Shown piece by piece: positions 45,050-52,490 of a stretch of DNA of 53,681 nt. This stretch comes from an uncultured Eubacteriales bacterium. Lineage in GTDB: Bacteria; Bacillota; Clostridia; Christensenellales; Aristaeellaceae. Position numbers and translations under genes: made by a program. Numbering within the stretch: position 1 is the stretch's first letter; each line of letters begins with the position of its first letter. The stretch is from assembly GCA_902778995.1 (NCBI GenBank), contig CACYZW010000009.1:1-53681 (forward strand), in the 5' to 3' direction. The notes below the pieces were generated by a model. It searched no databases, had not been told where the DNA came from, and was given only the letters and a program-made list of their open reading frames with translations.

Positions 45050-46552
45050 TTACAGCTGCGGACCGGCGGCGACCAGCGCCTTGCCGGCTTCGTTGGTGGT
45101 GTACTTGACGAAGTTCTTGATGAAGCGGCCGGCCAGATCCTTGGCCTTGGCGTCCCATTCGGAGGGATCCTTGTAGGTGTCGCGGGGATCCAGGATGCCG
45201 GTGTCCACGCCCTTCAGCTCGGTGGGAACCTCGAAGTTGAAGTAGGGGATCTTCTTGGTGGGCGCGCCCAGGATATCGCCGTCCAGGATGGCGTCGATGA
45301 TGCCGCGGGTATCCTTGATGGAGATGCGCTTGCCGGTGCCGTTCCAGCCGGTGTTCACCAGGTAGGCCTTCGCGCCGGACAGGAAGGCCTGGCCGAAGCA
45401 GGCGGAGAAGGTGGGGGTGGGCTCGGTGATGCCGCGCTCGGTGCCGGCCAGCTTGGCGGTGAAGCCGGACAGGAAGTAGTACTTGCACTGCTCGGGCGTC
45501 AGGATGGACACAGGGGGCAGCACGCCGAAGGCGTCCGCGGACAGGAAGATGACGTTCTTGGCGGCGGGGCCGGCGGAGATGGGCCGCACGTTCTTGACGA
45601 TCTTTTCGATGTGCTCGATCGGGTAGGACACGCGGGTGTTCTCGGTGACGGACTTGTCGGCGAAGTCGATCTTGCCGTCCTTGTCCACGGTCACGTTCTC
45701 AAGCAGCGCGTCGCGCTTGATGGCGTTGTAGATGTCGGGCTCGGATTCCTTGTCCAGGTTGATGACCTTCGCGTAGCAGCCGCCCTCGAAGTTGAACACG
45801 CCGTTGTCGTCCCAGCCGTGCTCGTCGTCGCCGATCAGCAGGCGCTTGGGGTCGGTGGACAGGGTGGTCTTGCCGGTGCCGGACAGGCCGAAGAAGATGA
45901 GGGGCAGGTAGTAGTTCATCATGGAGAACATGCCCTTCTTCATTTCGCCGCCGTACCAGGTGTTGATGATGCACTGTTCGCGGCTGGAAACGTTGAAGGC
46001 CACCACGGTGTCGGAGCGCAGGCCCAGTTCCTTGTAATTTTCACACTTGGCCTTGGAGGCGACGTAGGAGACGAAGTCGGGCTCGAAGCTCGCCAGCTCT
46101 TCCTCGGTGGGCTTGATGAACATATTCATCACGAAGTGGGCCTGCCAGGCAACCTCCATCACGAAGCGGATGGCCATGCGGGTATCCTTGTTCGCGCCGC
46201 AGAACACGTCGCAGACGTACAGCTTCTTGCCGGACAGCTCGTCCTTGGCCAGCTTCTTGATCTCCTTCCAGACCTCGGGGGTCATGGGATGGTTGTCGTT
46301 GGGATAGCCCTCGGTGGTCCACCACACGGTGTCCTTGCTGGCCTCGTCCATGACCAGGTACTTGTCCTTGGGGGAACGGCCGGTGTAGATGCCGGTCATC
46401 ACGTTAACCGCGCCAAGCTCGGTCAGAACGCCCTTGTCAAAGCCCTCCAGGGAAGGATCCATTTCAGCCTTGAACAGGTAGTCGTAGGAGGGGTTGTGGA
46501 CGATTTCGGTAACGCCGGTAATGCCGTATTTGGTCAGATCGATATTCGCCAT
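45050..46552 (-). CDS. pckA: Phosphoenolpyruvate carboxykinase (ATP)
   Basis: Reversible conversion of oxaloacetate and ATP to PEP, ADP and CO2; in fermenters often run toward oxaloacetate. The ATP-binding P-loop GLSGTGKT (about residue 222) is followed by [16 protein letters not shown] with metal-binding aspartates and [23 protein letters not shown] (about 55) binds the substrate and [11 protein letters not shown] lies near 390. The length of 500 residues is normal. ATG 46552 is chosen because AGAGG lies about ten bases upstream. It is transcribed alone from its own promoter. Confidence 0.96.
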   Translation of the reverse strand: MANIDLTKYGITGVTEIVHNPSYDYLFKAEMDPSLEGFDKGVLTELGAVNVMTGIYTGRSPKDKYLVMDEASKDTVWWTTEGYPNDNHPMTPEVWKEIKKLAKDELSGKKLYVCDVFCGANKDTRMAIRFVMEVAWQAHFVMNMFIKPTEEELASFEPDFVSYVASKAKCENYKELGLRSDTVVAFNVSSREQCIINTWYGGEMKKGMFSMMNYYLPLIFFGLSGTGKTTLSTDPKRLLIGDDEHGWDDNGVFNFEGGCYAKVINLDKESEPDIYNAIKRDALLENVTVDKDGKIDFADKSVTENTRVSYPIEHIEKIVKNVRPISAGPAAKNVIFLSADAFGVLPPVSILTPEQCKYYFLSGFTAKLAGTERGITEPTPTFSACFGQAFLSGAKAYLVNTGWNGTGKRISIKDTRGIIDAILDGDILGAPTKKIPYFNFEVPTELKGVDTGILDPRDTYKDPSEWDAKAKDLAGRFIKNFVKYTTNEAGKALVAAGPQL

Positions 46553-46587
46553 GATCTTCTTACCTCTTTCTCCTTGGATTTGGGATA

Positions 46588-46616
46588 AGTATAGCACAAC
46601 CCTGTAATTGCGTCAA
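46588..46616 (-). promoter_or_regulatory. pckA promoter
   Basis: On the minus strand TTGACG (46611-46616) and TATACT (46588-46593) have a 17-bp spacer, 35 bases before the start codon. Confidence 0.75.
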
Positions 46617-46673
46617 TCACATGGCGGCGGAATGTAACGAAATTTAAACTATAAATAGCATGGAATATGCATA

Positions 46674-46704
46674 TGCGCTATGGACATTGCGCGGTGTTTT
46701 CCTA
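46674..46704. repeat. Degenerate end of the 165-bp MITE-like element
   Basis: GCGCTATGGACATTGCGCGGTG followed by TTTTCCT resembles the inverted left end of the 33.1-kb element (GCGCCATGAGCATTGTGCGGTG, then TTTCCTT). Only this end is recognisable. The surrounding 46620-46880 gap shows no gene. Confidence 0.4.
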
Positions 46705-46884
46705 TATATAAGACAGTGTGCGGGCCTGACGCGCGACCATCCTGAGCGGGGCGAAACGGCTGCGGCCCGGGGTTTCCGTTTACAATCGGGCGGGGACCTG
46801 TTCCCCTTCGATATTTCCTGCGAAGCCGCAGGCTGCGGAGTGGCTCAAAATGATGTTAAATGTTCAAACCATCGACATAAACCG

Positions 46885-46913
46885 TTGACGCGAAGGCGAA
46901 AATTGGATATAAT
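46885..46913 (+). promoter_or_regulatory. rplM-rpsI promoter and leader
   Basis: TTGACG (46885-46890) and TATAAT (46908-46913) have a 17-bp spacer. The roughly 160-base leader that follows contains a GCGAG...CTCGC hairpin (about 47011-47035). Leaders of this operon carry an autoregulatory L13-binding RNA in Bacillus; whether this one does is not shown. Confidence 0.65.
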
Positions 46914-47078
46914 ACGCCTTGTGTCAATACGCTCATTAGCCCCGGGCTATGACATGAACGCAGGGGTACTGACCAAACCCGTGCGAACAGATCAAGAGCT
47001 TTTGGATAGGCGAGGGCGCTTCGCAGCCTCTCGCGGTCGGTGGAAACACCGGCAATCAAAATTGGAGGGAATACACTC

Positions 47079-47507
47079 GTGAGCACTTATATGGCAAATC
47101 CCCAGAACGTCGAGCGCAAATGGTATGTGATCGACGCGGAGGGTATGGTACTGGGACGCCTGGCTTCTCAGGTTGCCGCCATGCTGCGCGGCAAGCACAA
47201 GCCCACCTTCACCCCTCACTGTGATTGTGGCGACTACATCATCGTTGTGAATACCGATAAGCTGGTGCTGACCGGCAAGAAGTTGGACGACAAGGTTTAT
47301 CGCTATCATACCGGCTATCCGGGCGGCTTGAAAGAGGTTACCTATCGCAAGCTGATGGCCAACAAGAGCGAATTTGCTTTCCGCGAAGCCGTTCGCCGCA
47401 TGCTGCCCAAGGGCCCCCTCGGTTACGCGATGGCCAAGAAGCTGTTCGTGTACGGCGGCCCCGAACACAATCATCAGGCGCAGAAGCCCGAAGCGCTGAA
47501 GCTGTAA
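47079..47507 (+). CDS. rplM: Large-subunit ribosomal protein L13 (uL13)
   Basis: A 142-residue 50S protein. [29 protein letters not shown] is the conserved N-terminus, [18 protein letters not shown] and [13 protein letters not shown] the central core, and [35 protein letters not shown] the signature and C-terminus. The start is GTG 47079, nine bases after GGAGGG, which gives the normal N-terminus. It is followed 19 bases later by rpsI, the usual pair. Confidence 0.97.
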   Translation: MSTYMANPQNVERKWYVIDAEGMVLGRLASQVAAMLRGKHKPTFTPHCDCGDYIIVVNTDKLVLTGKKLDDKVYRYHTGYPGGLKEVTYRKLMANKSEFAFREAVRRMLPKGPLGYAMAKKLFVYGGPEHNHQAQKPEALKL

Positions 47508-47526
47508 TAGGGAGGAGGACGAAGAA

Positions 47527-47906
47527 ATGAGTAATGTTTGTTTCCATGCTGTCGGCAGAAGGAAAAAGGCGATCGCCCGCCCGGTGAGGGCAACATCACC
47601 GTCAACAAGCGCAATCTGGAAGAGTATTTCGGCTATGAGACCCTGAAGACCGTCGTGCGCCAGCCCCTGGTGCTCACCGATACCCTCGGCAAGTTCGACG
47701 TGGTCGTCAACTGCAAGGGCGGCGGCTTTACCGGCCAGGCTGGCGCGATCCGTCACGGCATCGCCCGCGCGCTGGTGAAGGCCGATGTGGATCTGAAGCC
47801 CGCCATCAAAAAGGCCGGCTACCTGACCCGCGACCCGCGCATGAAGGAGCGCAAGAAGTACGGCCTGAAGGCTGCCCGTCGTGCGCCCCAGTTCTCCAAG
47901 CGCTAA
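47527..47906 (+). pseudogene. rpsI: Small-subunit ribosomal protein S9 (uS9) gene with an apparent 13-base deletion
   Basis: The gene starts normally at ATG 47527 (GGAGGAGG upstream) with [18 protein letters not shown]. The frame then shifts at about 47580. From there the correct frame reads [23 protein letters not shown]...[25 protein letters not shown] to the natural C-terminus at 47906. Homologues have VRLVPGEG at this place, so thirteen bases coding for about four residues are missing. S9 contacts the P-site tRNA through its C-terminal tail and is normally single copy, so a sequence or assembly error is as likely as a true mutation. If the deletion is real, no full S9 is made from this locus unless frame is restored. 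Confidence 0.9.
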
Positions 47907-47915
47907 AGAAGCCCC

Positions 47916-47950
47916 AAAACCCCGATGCCGCAACGGTTTTCGGGGTTTTT
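47916..47950 (+). terminator. rpsI terminator
   Basis: AAAACCCCGA (47916-47925) pairs with TCGGGGTTTT (47940-47949) around a 14-base loop and is followed by further T residues. Confidence 0.85.
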
Positions 47951-47954
47951 CATA

Positions 47955-48174
47955 TTTTTGGCGCTGCCTGGATTTGTCCTGATTTGACCTCGTTTAACCC
48001 ATTTTATAGGGGTTAAAAATGGGCTTTATTGGACCATAAGGGTTTATTGAAGGGTTAAGCGAAGGAGCCAAAGAAGCTGTATATAGACAGTTCTTAGGCT
48101 CCTACGAATAAACCCATCAGAGCAGGTGGTTCATTTGTCTGAATTTGAAATAATATGAATATTTATAAACGAGG
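47955..48174. other. Hairpin-rich stretch between rpsI and the accessory region
   Basis: No gene is seen. Overlapping inverted repeats TAACCC/GGGGTTA and CCCATTTT/AAAATGGG lie at about 47996-48020. A longer stem with GGAGCC/GGCTCC ends and inner CTGT/ACAG arms lies at about 48064-48102. Base composition falls here, and the accessory DNA may begin in this stretch. Confidence 0.45.
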
Positions 48175-48387
48175 TTATACATTTGGATTGTAGTGTCTGA
48201 AACTGCAAATGTCGCCGACATCCACGTTTAACGCCTTACAGATTCTCTCAAGAACATCCATGCGAACAGAGTCGCTGTTCAGCAGTTTTCTATAGGTGCT
48301 GTCGCTGATTCCAGCAAGCCAGGTGATATCCTTTCTGGAGTACCCACGCCGTTCAAGGAGATGCCATAAACGGAAATATGAAATCAT
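48175..48387 (-). CDS. Xre/Cro-family helix-turn-helix regulator
   Basis: Seventy residues forming a single HTH domain: LWHLLERRGYSRKDITWLAGISDSTYRKLLNSDSVRMDVLERICKALNVDVGDICSF. The phrase RICKALNVDVGDI is typical of the compact Cro/C1 type. Such proteins serve as phage or plasmid repressors or antitoxins. The ATG is seven bases after GGGGAGG. A palindrome (AATGGT-GACT-ACCATT) overlaps its probable -10 box, suggesting that the protein represses its own gene. It diverges from the GP88/integrase genes. Confidence 0.85.
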   Translation of the reverse strand: MISYFRLWHLLERRGYSRKDITWLAGISDSTYRKLLNSDSVRMDVLERICKALNVDVGDICSFRHYNPNV

Positions 48388-48406
48388 ACCGGCGCCTCCC
48401 CTTGAA

Positions 48407-48425
48407 AATGGTGACTACCATTATA
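48407..48425 (-). promoter_or_regulatory. Operator and -10 box of the Xre-type gene
   Basis: The inverted repeat AATGGT (48407-48412) and ACCATT (48417-48422) overlaps the minus-strand TATAAT (48420-48425). This placement suits autorepression. Confidence 0.6.
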
Positions 48426-48492
48426 TCACGACATGGCTTTGGACTGGTGACAAAATGACGGAGATTTGGTGAAAGAGGTTTGCAAAGAGTAA

Positions 48493-48951
48493 AGTCCTGT
48501 TTCCCAAAGTGAGGGAACAGGACTTGAACCGTATCTGGAGACTAACCTGTCGCTGTGGCGCAACGATCCCGCGTTCTTTGAGCGGGAGATCACCATCGCG
48601 GCGTTCCCGGCGCGCTTCTTCCGCTGGCACTCGTCGGGTGATATCCCGGACATGGCCTATCTGGAGATGATGGCGCGTGTGGCCGCAAACCTGCCCGACA
48701 CGATCGACGATTACATCAACGCCCACGGCAGCCTCCCGGAAAACCTCATCATCGTCCTGAGCGCGTGGGGCAATTTCAAGCCCGACAATCCCCACGATCT
48801 TCCCGTCGCCCATATCCGTTTCAAGAAGGAATCCACGGACATTCCCGCAAACGCCCGTCCCTGCCCGTCCTACTGTGGCGATTGCGTCACAACAGGCATG
48901 AGCTGCTGGGACCTGAAGCGTGGGGAATCCGTGGTTTTCAACGAGCACTGA
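48493..48951 (+). pseudogene. C-terminal fragment of a GP88-family phage protein
   Basis: The frame is open from 48493 with no start codon until ATG 48652. The readable part (YLETNLSLWRNDPAFFEREITIAAFPARFFRWHSSGDIPDMAYLEMMARVAANLP...) fits the middle and end of the GP88 family, and FRWHSSGDI is its best-known motif. The N-terminal half, which carries the cysteine-rich GECLKYCYA-type segment, is missing. In its place is a 12-bp imperfect hairpin (48492-48523), probably marking a deletion junction. A Cys cluster (CPSYCGDCVTTGMSCWD) near the C-terminus is intact. Confidence 0.65.
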
Positions 48952-48964
48952 GAGGAGGAGCACC

Positions 48965-49888
48965 ATGACAAACCTGATCGAGCGTTTTCTGAACCAGCTC
49001 GCCGCGGAGGAGAAGTCGCCGGAGACGCTGGCGCACTACGGCGAGGAGCTGGGTCGCTTTGAGAAGTGGCTGGGCGAGCGCTACAGCCTGTCCCTGACCG
49101 AAGAGCACGTCCCGGAGGTCACTGCCGTCATGCTGAGCGAATACTACCAGGAACTGTACGCGCGCGGGCTGAGCGTGCCGACGCGCAACAACTATGTTGT
49201 TATCCTGCATCGTTTCTTCGACTATCTGGCAAGGTTGAACAAGGTATCCGAGGATGCTTCCCGGGTGCTGCGCTGCGTGAAGGACAAGAAGGCACGGCAG
49301 AAGCTGGCGAAGGCACAGGAGAAGGTCTATTCCACCGAGCAGATCGCGGCGCTGTTGGACCGTTTGGAGAATGGGTCCGATCGGCTGACGGACTACCGTG
49401 ACCTCGCGATCATCGCCCTGATCCTCGGCAGCGGCATGCGGGCTTCGGAGGCGTGCAACCTGAACATCAGCCAGCTGCGCGATATTCAGGATGGCGTTGT
49501 ATGCTGCAAGCGCAAGGGCGGGGAGATGTCGGAGGTCAACGTCGCGAGCTTCGTCTATCCCCATGTTCAGCGCTACCTGCTCCTGCGCGGCAAATGCACC
49601 CCCGACGCCCCGCTGTTCATTTCCCAGAAGGGCAACCGCATGATCCGCAACGCCCTGTGGAAGTCCTTCGCCAGCAAGCAGCGGGAGCTTGGCCTCGATA
49701 CCGGCGTCCACCGCTTCCGTCACACCTTCCTTTCCGATGTGGATCACCACTCAAACGGCAGCGCCGCGCTGGCCCGCGACCTCGGCGGTCACAGCAGCGT
49801 GGCGATCACCAACAACTATCTGCATACGATGCCGGAGGAGCGCCAGGCGGCGGTGAACAATTTGAGTTATACCGGCTTATTATATTAA
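48965..49888 (+). CDS. Tyrosine recombinase / integrase (XerC/XerD-like)
   Basis: A site-specific DNA recombinase of 307 residues. Residues 1-95 are the SAM-like core-binding domain (IERFLNQLAAEEKSPETLAHYGEELGRFEKWL). The catalytic domain has the first Arg in LILGSGMRASEACNL (about residue 157), HRFRHTF with the His-x-x-Arg pair (about 248), GGHSS (about 275) and the nucleophile Tyr in ITNNYLHTM (about 286). The set is complete, so it should be active. ATG 48965 follows GAGGAGGAG. It lies 13 bases after the GP88 fragment and may be the integrase of this accessory block; no matching att pair was found. Confidence 0.92.
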   Translation: MTNLIERFLNQLAAEEKSPETLAHYGEELGRFEKWLGERYSLSLTEEHVPEVTAVMLSEYYQELYARGLSVPTRNNYVVILHRFFDYLARLNKVSEDASRVLRCVKDKKARQKLAKAQEKVYSTEQIAALLDRLENGSDRLTDYRDLAIIALILGSGMRASEACNLNISQLRDIQDGVVCCKRKGGEMSEVNVASFVYPHVQRYLLLRGKCTPDAPLFISQKGNRMIRNALWKSFASKQRELGLDTGVHRFRHTFLSDVDHHSNGSAALARDLGGHSSVAITNNYLHTMPEERQAAVNNLSYTGLLY

Positions 49889-50023
49889 TTCAAGCGCGTT
49901 TCTTAGTCTGTAGTAATCTTTTACAACCTGTGTTTTGCCGATGGTAGACTACGACATAATACACGAATATACACCGCATCTTATGTGTTCGTAAGAAATC
50001 ATCATCTGGCGAGTTTCTATCTC

Positions 50024-51586
50024 TCAAGGACTGAGTATTCGCTTTACCCAACGGCTAATATCTTCCTTTGAAATCTTTGCGCGATTCTGCCATAATAACC
50101 TTGCCAAATCTTCTGTAAGGAGGGCCTTTGACAAATCCATATGGGAAACAGTCGACTCCGTGGCTTCGAGGACATCTAAACACATGCCGGTTTCTGAATC
50201 CCATACCCTGAGGGTTCCATCACGTGAACCACTGACTATATGTCCATTCTTAAGAACGGTAACACAGGTGATCCCTCGTTCGTGCCCTCTCATAATATGA
50301 AGGCATTGTCCTGTGAAAACATCCCATATACGGAGTGTACAGTCAATTGACCCACTGACCACTCGATCGTCTTGGAGAACTGCAATGCTGGTGACCCTGT
50401 CTTTATGTCCTTTCAAGGTTTCAAGGCATTGTCCTGTAGCTACATTCCATATGCGGAGAGTGTTGTCCCATGAACCACTGACCACATGCCCATCCGAGAG
50501 AACTGCTATACAAGTTATCCAGAACGAATGGCCTCTAAGCAACTGGATACATTGACCAGTGGTCGTATTCCATACACGAAGAGTGTTATCCTGTGAGCCA
50601 CTAACTACGCATCCGTCTGAAAGAACCGCTACGCAATTGATACGTTTCGTATGGCCTTTGAGAGTGTTTAGACAATGGCCGGAAGTTGCGTCCCACACCC
50701 GCAATGTTTTATCCCACGAACTGCTAATCACATGTCCATCCGGCATTACTGCCATGCTGGTTATTACTTCTGTATGGCCCTTAAGGATTTGGAGGATATG
50801 CTCCAAATTAGTATCCAATATGAAAAGGTTTGCGTCAAATGCGCTGATGGCTACACGCTCGTCCTGTAGAACCGTTATACAAGATATTCTGCTCATATGC
50901 CTTTTTTCGGTTTTCATACACTGACTAGAGAAGGTATCCCATATCCGAAAAATGCCGTCATTTGAACCACTGACTACACAATTGTTCGGGAGAACTGCTA
51001 CACTTGAGATTATGTCTGTATATCCTCTCAGTGTTTGCAAGCATTCTCCTGAGGCTGCATCACACACCAGAAGGGTACCATCATCTGCGCCGCTGACCAC
51101 TCGGCCATCAGGGAACACAGCCACGCAATTAATAGTATCCAAATGTCCTGATAGAGTTTTTAGACATTGCCCCGAGAAGGCATCCCAAATCAGGAGATAG
51201 TGGTCATTAGATCCGCTGATTATATGCCCGTCTTGGAGAGCAGCTACGCAAGTTACCCAGCCTGAATGACCTTTCAGGGATTGCAGGCAGTGCCCGGTAG
51301 TGATGTCCCATACCCGAAGGGTTTTATCTAACGAGCCGCTGACGACATGACTATCAGGTAACACTGCAATGCATGTTATTCCGTCTGTATGTCCCTTGAG
51401 TGTTTGTAGGCATCGCCCGCTGGACACATCCCACACCTGGAGAGTTTTGTCTCTTGATCCACTTAGCAGATAATCATTTGAATGGACGGCCATGCAGGTG
51501 ATTCCTTTATGCCCATCCAGAATCCATAAGCATTGTCCTGAAATAGTATCCCAAATTCGAATCGTATCGTTCGAGCAACTTGCCAC
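50024..51586 (-). CDS. WD40-repeat protein, N-terminally truncated
   Basis: Twelve WD40 repeats of about 40 residues are present, each close to GHxxxITCVAVLxDGxVVSGSxDxTLRVWDxxTGQCLxTLK, followed by a helical tail (SKALLTEDLARLLWQNRAKISKEDISRWVKRIL). The reading frame is open upstream of GTG 51586 and already reads WD40 (ILGHESKVSHIAVFPDGRVAS), then meets a phage holin-like gene fragment at about 51640. The gene therefore lost its start and any N-terminal domain. Long WD40 tails of this type are common in STAND (NACHT/NB-ARC) ATPases. The gene is less GC-rich than its surroundings. Whether anything is translated is unclear. Confidence 0.75.
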   Translation of the reverse strand: MASCSNDTIRIWDTISGQCLWILDGHKGITCMAVHSNDYLLSGSRDKTLQVWDVSSGRCLQTLKGHTDGITCIAVLPDSHVVSGSLDKTLRVWDITTGHCLQSLKGHSGWVTCVAALQDGHIISGSNDHYLLIWDAFSGQCLKTLSGHLDTINCVAVFPDGRVVSGADDGTLLVCDAASGECLQTLRGYTDIISSVAVLPNNCVVSGSNDGIFRIWDTFSSQCMKTEKRHMSRISCITVLQDERVAISAFDANLFILDTNLEHILQILKGHTEVITSMAVMPDGHVISSSWDKTLRVWDATSGHCLNTLKGHTKRINCVAVLSDGCVVSGSQDNTLRVWNTTTGQCIQLLRGHSFWITCIAVLSDGHVVSGSWDNTLRIWNVATGQCLETLKGHKDRVTSIAVLQDDRVVSGSIDCTLRIWDVFTGQCLHIMRGHERGITCVTVLKNGHIVSGSRDGTLRVWDSETGMCLDVLEATESTVSHMDLSKALLTEDLARLLWQNRAKISKEDISRWVKRILSP

Positions 51587-51633
51587 TCGTCCGTCCGGAA
51601 AAACTGCTATGTGGGAGACTTTACTCTCATGCC

Positions 51634-51849
51634 CTAGTATCCATTCTTCATGTGGCGACGGTATCCCTCATAGAAGCGATCGCGCAGCAGTGCCACCATG
51701 GCTTGCCGGATCGCCTTCTGGTCGTCAGAGCCCTTGCGGAGCTTCTTCAGCTGTCGGTTGTATACCCAGGTGATGACACCCAGCGCGAGTACGCATAGCT
51801 GCTGTACCCAGTACTTCTGAACGATCTCCTACACAGTTTCCCAGTTCAT
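51634..51849 (-). pseudogene. Truncated phage holin-like / small tail-module protein with an in-frame TAG
   Basis: From ATG 51849 (AAGGGGG upstream) the frame reads MNWETV, TAG, EIVQKYWVQQLCVLALGVITWVYNRQLKKLRK...KAIRQAMVALLRDRFYEGYRRHMKNGY and then TAG. It has one membrane helix and a charged segment with LLRDR and YEGY, like small proteins found beside phage tail and lysis genes, which normally continue with CPIYALE or similar. The 3' end is cut where the WD40 sequence begins. The TAG at codon 7 is either a nonsense mutation or a sense codon. Confidence 0.65.
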
Positions 51850-51867
51850 AGGCATTCCCCCTTGTAT

Positions 51868-52476
51868 TTATACTTGAATCCAGGTACCGCCATTGTTGTA
51901 ATAGGGCATGACCTGAATCCAGGAGCCGTTTTTGTTATAATAGGCGGCGCACTGCACCCATGTGCCGTTGTTGTTGTACCAGACAGAAGAATCACTGTAG
52001 GTCAGCTGAAGATACGGGCGCTGGGACGTCCCGGAGCTGGGATTGTAGCCCCGGAAATAGGAGCTGGTCGTGCTGCCGCCCGTACCGTAGCCCCACAGGC
52101 GCATGGTACTGTTGGTGCCGTCCCTGACATACGCCTTGATGACGTCCGTCAGGTCGATGTCCATCCATCCCGTGCTAGTTTTCATCTTGACGCCCGTGAC
52201 ACTTGCCAGCAGTGTCTTTCGGTTGGCGTAGGCGGTGCTGTAGTTATAGCCGAGGGTCAGGGTCGCGGAGTTTGCCGTGTTGATGTACACCCGCTAAATC
52301 GCGGAGGTGATGGACAGCGTGCCCTTGTCCTTGCCCAGCAGTCCGCCAAGATCCGGGAAATCCATCCGGAATGCACGGTTGGAGGCGTAATAAAAGTGAT
52401 TGGTGGCGCCCGAGCTGGAGCCGCTTGAGGAGAAATAGTTGCCGCCCGTGGGCCGCCAGGTGTAGGAATCTGCCAT
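51868..52476 (-). pseudogene. Phage tail protein with WYNNNG-type repeats, split by an in-frame TAG
   Basis: ATG 52476 is preceded by AAGGAG at seven bases. The frame reads MADSYTWRPTGG...LSITSAI, TAG (52294-52296), RVYINTANSATLTLGYNYSTAYANRK... to TAA. The second part has a Thr/Ser-rich beta-structure and ends in three aromatic repeats (WYNNNGTWVQ, YYNKNGSWIQ, YYNNGGTWIQ) common in tail and receptor-binding proteins. Both parts are in one frame, and glutamine at the TAG would fit the sequence (SAI-Q-RVY). As read with the standard code the gene is split into 60 and 142 residues. Confidence 0.7.
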
Positions 52477-52490
52477 GTGACCACTCCTTT

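Noticed and set aside
46660-47082. 140-codon frame before rplM
   Set aside because: No ribosome site, no recognisable domain, and it covers the MITE end, the rplM promoter and the leader.
50024-51586. Regularly spaced 120-base repeats
   Set aside because: These are in-frame WD40 repeats of a coding gene, not a CRISPR or satellite array.
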